DNA of 64,000 bases. Source: Singulisphaera acidiphila DSM 18658. GTDB taxonomy: Bacteria; Planctomycetota; Planctomycetia; Isosphaerales; Isosphaeraceae. Under the pieces are notes generated by a model. The model did no database searches. It worked only from the letters and a program-made list of their open reading frames with translations, and was not told the DNA's origin. The position numbers and the translations under genes were made by a program. Positions 16,944 to 25,425 of the stretch are shown here, in pieces (position 1 is the first letter of the stretch; each line of letters begins with the position of its first letter). The stretch covers positions 1 to 64,000 of the forward strand of contig NC_019892.1 in assembly GCF_000242455.2 (NCBI RefSeq), given 5' to 3'.

Positions 16944-17900
16944 TTACTCCTTGAGGATTTCGACATCATCCTCACGGGCGAATGCGCCCTCGGCCCCCGA
17001 ACTGACGTTCTTGACCACGATCCTTGTGGGGGCCACGTCAAACGGCGCGGGGAGGGTCGTAATGCGGAGGCTGGCGCTCCACTTGGCGAAACCGCCGGGA
17101 ATCAGCCGGGCGCTGGCGCGGCCGAGGAAGGTCTCTTGGCTGGGATTCGACCCGATGGCATCGGCCCGGTAAATCTCGAGCGTTTGTGGCAGGCCACCGA
17201 CGGCGTGACTGGTGGTCACTCCGCCACGGACATTCAAATCGTACTCCGCGCCTCGGTTACGACCCTGAGCACGGGTGATCGAGACCTGCGGCTTGTCCGT
17301 CGTCAGCGTCGCTGGGCCGTCCACCACGAACGTGTATCCAATGAACCCGTTTTCAAGTTTCGAGAAGTACCCATCCACGCTCGCCGGCAGAGTGGGGGGA
17401 ACGGAGTCAAGCTTGATATCAAAGCCGAATTCATTGCGCGGAGGGTTGCCGGGGAACCGAGCGTCGGACATGTCGAGCAGCTTGATCGGTATGTTGTTCA
17501 CGGTGAGGTCGCTACCGAGGTTGCGGGTAATCATCCCGGAGACAAGGCTCTCGGGGGGCCCGACCTCGACGGCCGGATGCAGTTCAAACGGGTTTGCCCC
17601 TTGATTCGCGGGCGTTTTCGGATTGAACTTCACCTCGATCTTGCCCGTGTCCGTATTAAAATTGCCCTGGACGATCGCCGTCCCACCGACAAATCCTTTC
17701 TCCTCGAGGCCGCGCAGGGACGTTTCGTCAACCAGTTGAGCGATAGTTAATCTCTTATTAGTCGGCGACCTGACCTTATGATTGTCGGCCGCCTCCTTCT
17801 CGATCACGATGGTCATGCCCAGCACGACCATTTCCGCCCCTGTCCCCGTCTCGGTGATCGAGGTAATGGGCCCTTCGAGTTCCGCCGCGATGAATGCCAT
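16944..17900 (-). CDS. Unknown beta-rich protein
   Basis: A 318-residue protein without signal peptide or membrane helix. An AAGGAG ribosome binding site lies eight bases before the ATG at 17900. The N-terminal 110 residues (ITSITETGTGAEMVVLGMTIVI..., FVGGTAIVQGNFNTDTGKIEV) have the alternating pattern of a small OB-like or DUF5666-like barrel, and the rest is rich in beta-strand and Pro/Gly. I cannot assign a family. It follows the diheme peroxidase gene on the same strand after 195 bases, so it may be the last gene of that group. Confidence 0.7.
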   Translation of the reverse strand: MAFIAAELEGPITSITETGTGAEMVVLGMTIVIEKEAADNHKVRSPTNKRLTIAQLVDETSLRGLEEKGFVGGTAIVQGNFNTDTGKIEVKFNPKTPANQGANPFELHPAVEVGPPESLVSGMITRNLGSDLTVNNIPIKLLDMSDARFPGNPPRNEFGFDIKLDSVPPTLPASVDGYFSKLENGFIGYTFVVDGPATLTTDKPQVSITRAQGRNRGAEYDLNVRGGVTTSHAVGGLPQTLEIYRADAIGSNPSQETFLGRASARLIPGGFAKWSASLRITTLPAPFDVAPTRIVVKNVSSGAEGAFAREDDVEILKE

Positions 17901-18095
17901 TCTCTTGACTCCTTGAATCCAAGTTTCTCAAGGGGCCGACCTGAGGACAAATGCCTCAGGCCGACCCGATTAGCGCTATCCACCGCGAAACCGGCCGGAA
18001 AGCCCTTCCCGGCTCGAGGCGGGGTGAGAAAGCCTCCCACGCCCACCCCGCGCGAAACGACTCACGCTCAAGTGGTTCGCAGCCTGTTCCTGAAC

Positions 18096-21000
18096 CTACC
18101 GATCGGCCGGAAAGGTCGGGCGCACCACCCCGGCGGCGAGCCCGCAGGAACCGATCGCGCCGAGGTCGATGATCCGTTCGTTCAGATGCTCGTCATAACC
18201 GTTGACAACCCGAAGCGAGGGATGATCGAACGGACCTTGCTCGCGACGGACCCGCTCGTCGGTCAGGCACATCAGGAAGAAGACGAGCGCAAACTTATCC
18301 TCTTCCGACATGTTGAGATCGACGATTGCAGGATGTTTGTCCGGGTTGACGGCCTGGTCGCCCAGAAGGTCTCCCCCTCGATCGTAGAAGTCGACGACGT
18401 CGTAGAGTGTCAGGAGCCGGCCGTTGTGCATATAAGGGGCAGTCAGCTCGATGTTGCGCAGCGTCGGCGTCTTGAAGGCGCCCCAGAACGCCAACTCGTT
18501 ATCGTGGAGGAGGGGCTTGCGATGCCCCCACGGCCTCTCGTTCTGGACCAAAGCGCGGGTTCGCGACAGAAAATGGACGTCGGCCCGCCTCGTATCGACC
18601 GAGTCGTAGGGCGGCTTGGCCACCGGGAAATCCTCGTCCCAGGTGGGGAGATCGCGAAACCAGGAAAGGTCTCGCGGATTCCCCATCCTCGCCTTCTTGT
18701 CGAGGTCGTGGGCGGGCCCCTTCACCACCTCGCCGGGAGCGAGCGCAGCCGGGGGGACAACGACCGCCTCACGAACCGCCGCCGGCCTGCTCGGGCGGGG
18801 CTTCCTCGAGCGGCGTTTCCAAGCCGGATTGAACCGGTAAGCGCTGCCTGGGGCCCCCGTCGTCGACTGGAGGTCAGGTTTGCCGGCATCAGCGGCCGAG
18901 GCGTTCCGCTCATCTCCCTCGAGCGATAGGGCCGCTTGTTCGGCTGCGTTGAGTTCCTTGAGTTCGCCGACTTTTCCAGCCTCGATCAGGCTGAGGACCC
19001 GCTCCTTGACCTCCGACTTCGTCAAATCGTACTTCTGCCGGATCCCCTTCAAGACCCCGCTCTTGGCCTTCTGGACCTGCTTGACCCGCTCCTTGGCAAT
19101 CGCGCCCGGGTCATCCTCGGGCGCGGTGGAACTCCAATCGCCGATCCCTCGGTCATAGCGCGGAGGGGAAACACCGAGGGCGTAGAACGAGAGGTCGTAG
19201 AAGGCGTAAGATTCGGAGGCGAGCGGCCCCTGGATGGGTAGAGGCCGGCGCTGGGTGACCTGAGTGCTCGGGATGGCCATCTTCTCGACGAGCACCGGGT
19301 CAGCCAGGAGCGCGGCGGTGGCAATCCGTTCCGCCTCGGAGAAGAAGAGACGGCCTCCCACCTGGGTTACGGCCCGCTTCTCCAGCGCAATCCAGAGCTT
19401 CGCGATCTCCCCGGCGGGCTCGGCCGAGAGCCCCGCCTGCTCGAGTCGATCTCTGACGAGGAAGGTCATTCGACTCTGATCACCGCGTGCCTCATCACAA
19501 AGCAGCTCCAGTTCGAGGGCACACCTTCTTGCGATCGAGGCGATCGAGTCCTTCTTCGAATTCGCCCCGATCAAGGCGGCGACAGTCTGTTCGACGGCGC
19601 GATCGCGCCCGGGCCGAAGCTCGATCGCAATCGCGTCCGCCTGCGAATTCGGGAGCAAGATGCGTTCGAGGGTGTAGGCGATCGGCGGCGCCGGCTCGGT
19701 GGCGGCGTCGCGTGAGTAGAGCTCGCTGAAGAGCGGCCCGCTGTGGCATTCGACGCAGTTTCGGTTCATGAAGAGCCGAAAGCCGCGTTGAAAGACCTCG
19801 GCCCCCGACTGCAAACGGGGTTGAGCGGTGCCCGTTGGAGCAGGGTGAGTCGTTCGCAGGCGATCGAGATAGATCGGCTCGAGGGTTTCCTTCTTGGCCT
19901 GCCAGAGCGACTCGACGCCTCGCCCGTTCCCACGCATCATCTGGTCAAAGGGGGAATCGTTCGAGACTAGGCTGGCCTCGTAGAGCATGATGCTCAGCCC
20001 CCAGTAGAGGGAAAAATTCGCCTCCATGAGGGTGCCCTGCGGCAAGGGAGTGCCTTGCAGCACCGAGGCCAGGCCAAGATCCACGAACTGCTCGGCGCCG
20101 TTGGCGTCTCGGCCGTCCCACCACTCGCGTCGAAACGCCTTCTGGATCAGGGCCCGGTAGGTGCTGCCCATCCCGACGAGCTTGGCCTCGATGAACGGCC
20201 CGAGGTGGCTGTCGTCAGCGGCGACGGTCTGGTAACCCAGGACAGGGGCCTCGAGCAATTTGCCGGCAAGATGATGGAAGGACCGGCCAAGGTAGGACAT
20301 CTCCACTTCGTTAACGATCGGCCCCACGGCCTGCGACGCGAGCGCGGCGTGCGAAATCGCAACGCGCACGGGCACCACGGATCCGTCCGTGCGGCGCACG
20401 TGGAGCACTTCCCTCTCGTCAAAATCTCCGAAAATCGAGATCCCATTGAACGTTGATTCAGCCCGGCCGTCGTGAAAGAGGCGGTCCGCAAAGCCCGAAT
20501 TGATGATCGTCGGCGAGTTGCGCGTAGTAATCTGGCGGAACCGCTTCCCCCCGTCGTTCTGGTTCGCAACGAACATCGACCACTCGGGCTTGACCTTCGT
20601 GAATCCGTCAACCAGGCGGTTGGTAGCGACCTCGGAGAGCCAGGCGCCATTCCCCTCCGAAGGTTTGTTCCCCCGAATCAAGCTCTTGAAGACCAACGGT
20701 TCCACCCCTTGCGAGCCGACGATCAGCGACAAGGGAGTCTGCGGTCCATCCTGATCGCCAGCCTCTTCCTCCTCAACGTCCGCACCGGGCCGAGGCCGTC
20801 GTACCGAGGGCAGGTGCGGCTTCGACGGCGAATAAAGGCTATTCACGTTCGCAATAGTCTCGGTGGCCTTCTTTTCCACGACGAACGGTTGCTGGTGCTC
20901 GCCGTACTCCAAACCGTGGTCCGGGTCGAGCCTGTACTTATCCCAGGCGACATAAGGTAGACGCGTCGTATACCCATTGCGGGCATCGGCCCCGTGGCGA

Positions 21001-21407
21001 TAGTGGCACGAGGCGCAGGCGGTGCCGACGAACGCCCCCCCTTCCTGTCGGCGGAAGTCGCTCCCCGCCTGCATCTCCCAGAAAAAGGCCTTCCCAAGCG
21101 CTTCCGCAGCGTCAACGTCGGCAATGAACTCGTTCAGGTCGGCGCGCCGGGGAGACTTCTTCACGGCCCGTTTTTGATTCGCGTCGACGATTGGGATCGA
21201 GTCGACATAGGGATTGCGTAACTTGCGAGGGTCCCAGTCGTCGATCACGTCCTGGACGCGCTTGAGGAGTGCGGCGTCTTCGTGACCAACGAGGTGAACC
21301 GCGGAGGGAGCCGGTTCTCGCCGGATGCCATCGGCCCCCAGAGTCCCTGCAATAGTGAGGCCCGCCAAGACGATCGGCAGGCATAATCGACAAAGCGTGG
21401 CGCTCAT
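18096..21407 (-). CDS. Large diheme cytochrome c peroxidase (MauG/CcpA-like)
   Basis: A 1103-residue protein with a signal peptide (CLPIVLAGLTIAGTLGADG, cleavage near 25). Two heme c sites are present: CASCH at 131-135 and CVECH at about 551-555. Family landmarks include FHDGRAESTFNG in the middle and TPTLRNIELTAPYMHNGRL near the C terminus. It is more than twice the length of classical CcpA/MauG proteins (about 330-400), with long inserted regions, one acidic (VEEEEAGDQD) and one helical and charged near residues 780-850. It probably acts in the periplasm on peroxide or oxidises a partner protein. It lies downstream of the SCO-like and multicopper oxidase genes. Confidence 0.85.
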   Translation of the reverse strand: MSATLCRLCLPIVLAGLTIAGTLGADGIRREPAPSAVHLVGHEDAALLKRVQDVIDDWDPRKLRNPYVDSIPIVDANQKRAVKKSPRRADLNEFIADVDAAEALGKAFFWEMQAGSDFRRQEGGAFVGTACASCHYRHGADARNGYTTRLPYVAWDKYRLDPDHGLEYGEHQQPFVVEKKATETIANVNSLYSPSKPHLPSVRRPRPGADVEEEEAGDQDGPQTPLSLIVGSQGVEPLVFKSLIRGNKPSEGNGAWLSEVATNRLVDGFTKVKPEWSMFVANQNDGGKRFRQITTRNSPTIINSGFADRLFHDGRAESTFNGISIFGDFDEREVLHVRRTDGSVVPVRVAISHAALASQAVGPIVNEVEMSYLGRSFHHLAGKLLEAPVLGYQTVAADDSHLGPFIEAKLVGMGSTYRALIQKAFRREWWDGRDANGAEQFVDLGLASVLQGTPLPQGTLMEANFSLYWGLSIMLYEASLVSNDSPFDQMMRGNGRGVESLWQAKKETLEPIYLDRLRTTHPAPTGTAQPRLQSGAEVFQRGFRLFMNRNCVECHSGPLFSELYSRDAATEPAPPIAYTLERILLPNSQADAIAIELRPGRDRAVEQTVAALIGANSKKDSIASIARRCALELELLCDEARGDQSRMTFLVRDRLEQAGLSAEPAGEIAKLWIALEKRAVTQVGGRLFFSEAERIATAALLADPVLVEKMAIPSTQVTQRRPLPIQGPLASESYAFYDLSFYALGVSPPRYDRGIGDWSSTAPEDDPGAIAKERVKQVQKAKSGVLKGIRQKYDLTKSEVKERVLSLIEAGKVGELKELNAAEQAALSLEGDERNASAADAGKPDLQSTTGAPGSAYRFNPAWKRRSRKPRPSRPAAVREAVVVPPAALAPGEVVKGPAHDLDKKARMGNPRDLSWFRDLPTWDEDFPVAKPPYDSVDTRRADVHFLSRTRALVQNERPWGHRKPLLHDNELAFWGAFKTPTLRNIELTAPYMHNGRLLTLYDVVDFYDRGGDLLGDQAVNPDKHPAIVDLNMSEEDKFALVFFLMCLTDERVRREQGPFDHPSLRVVNGYDEHLNERIIDLGAIGSCGLAAGVVRPTFPADR

Positions 21408-21504
21408 CGTGGAGAAGACCTTTCCCTTTAATCATCGCTATCTTGAAATGCGATCGTTCGAAAGATCGAGAGTCCGACGATCGCCCTTGGCATTCCGAAT
21501 ATTC

Positions 21505-22113
21505 TTAAGCCTTAACCCCATATTTCTGCTCGAAGTTGGTCCCGCAAACGCGGCGGATCGCCTCGACCAGGAGACCTTCGCGAAGGCCGGCCGGTAGTGT
21601 GGCCCAACGATCGGTTTTCGAGTTTCCGAAGAGGAGCAGCGACGCATGCTGCGTCAGGTCCTGATCGACTCGGGGGTTGAGGTCGTAGAAGCCGAGGCTT
21701 CGCCTGAGCCGATCGATGTCGGCGGCCTGCCCGGTCAGGAATTGCCAGTCGCAAAGGTCCTTCCGACGGCGACCCGCGCCATAGATCGACGCATAGCGAC
21801 GGAGCATCTCCGGCGTGTCTTCCACCGGGTCAAGAGTGATCGATACGAACGTGAGTTGATCTCGAAAGAGGGGAGTCAATCGAGCCCGGAGCCCCTGGAG
21901 GGTCTGGCTGGTCCCGGGGCAAGTGCCACGGCAGACCGTATACATCGTGTTCACGATGAGGGCCCGGCCGTCAGCAAAGTCGTCGCGGAACCGGACCCGC
22001 TCACCGAATTGGTTCGTGAGCGGTACGTTCGCATACTGGTCGGAGATTTTCGCGGGCCGGGGCGAAGGTTCATCGCCAAGCCGGCCCAGCAATTTCAGGA
22101 GGTGCGACACCAT
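21505..22113 (-). CDS. SCO1/SenC-like thioredoxin-fold protein
   Basis: A 202-residue protein with the SCO copper-binding motif CRGTCP (about 62-67) and the distal conserved His in LTQHASLLLFG. The core TFVSITLDPVEDTPEMLRRYA is typical. SCO proteins deliver copper to cuproenzymes or act as thiol-disulfide reductants. Unusually, the start at 22113, which has a GAAGAGG site upstream, gives a hydrophilic N terminus with no signal peptide or anchor. It lies between a multicopper oxidase and a diheme peroxidase on the same strand, which suggests copper loading of the oxidase. Confidence 0.87.
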   Translation of the reverse strand: MVSHLLKLLGRLGDEPSPRPAKISDQYANVPLTNQFGERVRFRDDFADGRALIVNTMYTVCRGTCPGTSQTLQGLRARLTPLFRDQLTFVSITLDPVEDTPEMLRRYASIYGAGRRRKDLCDWQFLTGQAADIDRLRRSLGFYDLNPRVDQDLTQHASLLLFGNSKTDRWATLPAGLREGLLVEAIRRVCGTNFEQKYGVKA

Positions 22114-22180
22114 CGTTCCAACCTCTTCGCGTGAGGGTAGTTCTTATCAAGTCGGTCCGCTCTGCCCGCACCGGTGACGC

Positions 22181-24610
22181 TCAGGACTTCGGCGGACGTC
22201 GGGGTGAGATCTGGTCTTCGCCCGCGTCACGGACGGGCGTCGTCGGAACGGCCGGATACTCCCAAGGGAGTTCGCCCACCCTCAGTTCCCCCTCGTTCCC
22301 GCGTGGCTGGAGCGTGACGTCATTGCCGTGGGTGCGCGCGTCGGGGGCGATGTTCGCAGCCTTCTTGGCTTCCAGCCGGCTCTCGTGGCTTTCCTCGCAT
22401 CGCGGCACCGGCTCGAAATTATGCATCATCCGCATATCCTCATGTTCCAGGTTATGGCAATGGAACACGAAGGGACCGCTCCAGGTGCGAAACCGCATCC
22501 GGAGCCTGGCGACGGTATTGGGCCCGAGCACCTGGGTGTCGTGCAAGCCGCGGAGTTCGACCTCCCCCATCTGGTCGGCCACCTGCGTGAGCGGGCCGGG
22601 CGGGGGTGGGGCCGGAGGATCTTGCGGATCGATGATCGCGTCGGCCTCGAAGTCTTTCTCGTAACTGATGAGCTGATGGCTTTCCAGGTGGATGTGGATC
22701 GGATGCCACCACCCGCCGCCGCCGTTGCGCAGTACCCATTCCTCGGCCGAGCCGAGGGTGGGCGTGGCGTTGGCGATGGTCGGGTCGTAGAACCGGCCGT
22801 TGACCATCCAGGCCCCCTTACCGCGCTGGAAGATGAACTCGCGGACGACCTCAACCTCATCGTCGCGAATGGCTTCGTGCGGGTTGAGCTCGGTGTCCTT
22901 CTCGACGCACGCGTCCCGCTCCACCGGCGGTCCTTGGACGACGATCTTCATCAGGCCGATCGGCCGGTTCAACTCGGCGACGGGCGTCGTCGCGGTGTCG
23001 AAAGGAAGCGGCAACACGCGGGGGTCGCCGCCGTCGTCGAGCTTGACCTTCGGCCCTCGCCCGTCGAACTGGGGCATCGTATTGACAAGATAGAAGCAGG
23101 CCTCTTCGCCCGGCTTCAGGTGAGGCGCCAGCTTCTTGAAATCCACAACCAGGTCCGCGCGGTTGGCCATCGCCAGCACCACGCTCGACTTCTCGACGGC
23201 CTTCGACCAGAGCCAGCTATCCTTGCCGATCCGGAGGAAGGGCTTGGCGACCTCGTCGTAGCGATGCGGGCGCCGGCGGATCACGTCGGCGGCGTTCTCG
23301 TCCTCCCCCGCTGGGTCGACCCCTTGCGCTTGCATCCGGAAATAATCGTCCTCGGCGAGAAACCGGAGCCGATAGATCCGCGCATTGGACCCATCCAGAA
23401 ACCGGAACCGGTACTTTCGGTTCTCGACGTTCAGATAGGGCCAGGCCACCCCGTTCAGGAAGAAGGTGTCTCCCAGGTATCCATTGTGTCCAGCCGTCTC
23501 GAAGGCGATCTGACCGGTCTCGGGGTCGATCACCTTGTCCTGGAGCACGATCGGGATGTCGTAGGGGTTGTGATAGGGTTCCTTACCATACCTGTAGAAT
23601 CCCGGGTGGTCGGGGTCCTCAAGCTCCGCGACCCGCTTCGGGTCCGTGACGAGCCGGCACAACTCGGGATCGCGGCACGAGTCGGGGCCGAGTCCAGGAA
23701 GGATCCCGTCATGAATAAGTTTGAGCTCATGCTCACCCAAACAGGGAGCGAATCCCGCCAGCCCCTTCGAGACGTTGTAGCCGGTCGCATCCATCGCGTG
23801 GTCGTGATACCACATCGTGGACTGGCTCTCTCCAACGTCGGTGACGTAGCCCTTCTCGGTCTTCCTCGGCTCCTCCTTGCACGCCTTCTTCAGCGGGAGG
23901 ATGTTGGGATAAAAATAGTCGCGAGACTTCCCCTGGAGGACGTAGAACGAGGGAAATCCGTCGCTGTGCGAAGGGCTGTGGGCGCCGTGCAAGTGGACGG
24001 AGACCTCGGCTTCGAGGTGGTTCTGGAACCGGACGATCACCGGTTGGCCCAGCCTCATCTTGAGCGACGGGCCCGGCACCATCCCCGCGAATGTGTACAT
24101 CCGCGCCGGAAACGGGGCGACATGACCGAGTTGGAATTCCGCCTCGACGATCGGGATTTTGTAGCACTTGATGGGCAGCCCGCCCCAGTTGCCCAGATCC
24201 GGTTCTCCCTTCCGATGCGACGGGACCGTACCAAAATTCTTGCACTTGTCATTCCATGCCTGACTCCCGACCCAACTGGGATTGCATCCGAACGACCTCC
24301 AGTGCTCCGGCGTCTCTCCCCACTCTCGGGCGATCCCATGATAGACCTCGCCTATCGGAATCGGATCCGTTTCGCCGAATGGCGTCGCCCCTTCCTTCAT
24401 AAGTTCTTCATAGGTGCCAATGGCTGACGGCCGGGCCACCAGGGGAATCTTGAGCGGGTCCCGGAACGCCCATTTCGGTAGCTTATCTTGCGCGGCCTTG
24501 TTGAACTTCGCCGTCGGCTTATCAAACGGCCCAGCAGGCTCCTGGCCCGACGCGGTGCCCGCAACCACGGCGGTCGCGGCGCTTCGCATGAGATCGCGAC
24601 GATTCAGCAT
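22181..24610 (-). CDS. Tat-exported multicopper oxidase
   Basis: An 809-residue multicopper oxidase. The N terminus has a Tat-like signal (NRRDLMRSAATAVVAGTASG). All four copper motifs are intact: HLHGAH (about 204), WYHDHAMD (about 264), HPIHIH (about 634) and HCHNLEHEDMRMM (about 715), the last with a type-1 Met ligand. The order and the SPSHSDG and GHNGYLGD segments resemble CotA/bilirubin-oxidase-like enzymes; it is longer than CotA (about 510). It probably oxidises a phenolic or metal substrate with reduction of O2 in the periplasm. It is the first gene of the minus-strand group oxidase, SCO, diheme peroxidase. Confidence 0.92.
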   Translation of the reverse strand: MLNRRDLMRSAATAVVAGTASGQEPAGPFDKPTAKFNKAAQDKLPKWAFRDPLKIPLVARPSAIGTYEELMKEGATPFGETDPIPIGEVYHGIAREWGETPEHWRSFGCNPSWVGSQAWNDKCKNFGTVPSHRKGEPDLGNWGGLPIKCYKIPIVEAEFQLGHVAPFPARMYTFAGMVPGPSLKMRLGQPVIVRFQNHLEAEVSVHLHGAHSPSHSDGFPSFYVLQGKSRDYFYPNILPLKKACKEEPRKTEKGYVTDVGESQSTMWYHDHAMDATGYNVSKGLAGFAPCLGEHELKLIHDGILPGLGPDSCRDPELCRLVTDPKRVAELEDPDHPGFYRYGKEPYHNPYDIPIVLQDKVIDPETGQIAFETAGHNGYLGDTFFLNGVAWPYLNVENRKYRFRFLDGSNARIYRLRFLAEDDYFRMQAQGVDPAGEDENAADVIRRRPHRYDEVAKPFLRIGKDSWLWSKAVEKSSVVLAMANRADLVVDFKKLAPHLKPGEEACFYLVNTMPQFDGRGPKVKLDDGGDPRVLPLPFDTATTPVAELNRPIGLMKIVVQGPPVERDACVEKDTELNPHEAIRDDEVEVVREFIFQRGKGAWMVNGRFYDPTIANATPTLGSAEEWVLRNGGGGWWHPIHIHLESHQLISYEKDFEADAIIDPQDPPAPPPPGPLTQVADQMGEVELRGLHDTQVLGPNTVARLRMRFRTWSGPFVFHCHNLEHEDMRMMHNFEPVPRCEESHESRLEAKKAANIAPDARTHGNDVTLQPRGNEGELRVGELPWEYPAVPTTPVRDAGEDQISPRRPPKS

Positions 24611-24840
24611 AGATCCTGCCTATTCAGCGAAAAGGAAGATCGAGAGTACCCCGGCTATATCTGGTCAATGACTGAGCGGACCAGCAACCGCGACTCAACA
24701 CTCCGAACAACATCGTCCGGTTGATTTTTAGACAGCGGATTCACATCTCAATCCCATCAACTCCAAATTGCAAACCATTTTCCAAAACACAATATATTCG
24801 GATTTTCGGAATACAAACGGATGAGAACGAGGAACCGCCA

Positions 24841-24881
24841 GCGCATCGTCGTCCCTTGAGGAAAGACCCCAAAGAAATCAG
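24841..24881 (-). repeat. Interspersed 41-base element, copy B
   Basis: The partner of 16556-16596, 34 of 41 positions identical, with the same central CCCTTGAGGA and CAAAGAAA blocks. It lies about 130 bases before the long inverted repeat. Confidence 0.6.
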
Positions 24882-25011
24882 ATTAGATCAGCCGAAGGCC
24901 CACCTGCCGGCGCAACGCGAATGAGGGCAGATCGCCCACCGTCCCAAGGGGAACAAAACCCAGATGGAAACCGCTCTCAAAGTGCGAGTGAGAGAGGCCG
25001 GTCCGACTCTT

Positions 25012-25120
25012 TTGGAAGGCGGGCACAGCCCACCACGCTTCTCCCCAAGAAAAGGGAAGGAGCCCCACTGCCACCAAGCCTCTTCCCGAAAAGGCATGGT
25101 GGACCGTGCCCACCCTCCAA
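25012..25120 (-). ncRNA. Long hairpin, candidate structured RNA or REP-like element
   Basis: The arms 25012-25038 and 25094-25120 form a 27-pair stem. On the plus strand five positions mispair as A·C or C·A, but on the minus strand all five become G·U wobbles, so only the minus-strand transcript pairs without mismatch. Inside, GGGAAGAGGC and GCTCCTTCCC (minus-strand reading) form a second stem of ten positions with one mismatch. Each outer arm also contains its own palindrome (for example GGTGGGCTGTGCCCGCC), so a REP-type repeat pair is an alternative. Confidence 0.45.
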
Positions 25121-25425
25121 GAACACCTTCTCACAGCACACTCTCAGCCGCACTCACCTGCCCCAAACCGTTCAGAACGCACAGGAAATAGGGAATATGC
25201 GGCCTCCGGTTCAAGAAAAGGTCCGAGACCGCGTGAAGGTCGATTGCGTCGAGAACCGACTTCAATCAGAAGTAGGGAGACTTGCGCGAATTCGTTCGGA
25301 GGAACGAGGCCGGCTCGGCCTCTTATTTCGAGCCTCTTCGGGCGTCGCGCGTGGGGTCGAACCTGGATTGCTCGGTTGCGCAATGATCGTCACCGACCCA
25401 ATGCCGCTTCACTCGGAGGCGTGAG

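Larger units (their letters stand above)
24611..25425. other. 815-base geneless region with structured repeats
   Basis: No credible coding region on either strand. It contains an AT-rich patch (about 24720-24830), copy B of the interspersed element, and a long inverted repeat (25012-25120), listed separately. The last 200 bases are GC-rich and presumably carry the promoter of the following PQQ-like gene, but no clear hexamers were found. Confidence 0.6.

Noticed and set aside
24721..24924. Small plus-strand open frame (67 codons) in the geneless region
   Set aside because: No ribosome binding site and a mixed, low-complexity product; similarity to a frame at 16.5 kb is explained by the shared 41-base nucleotide element.
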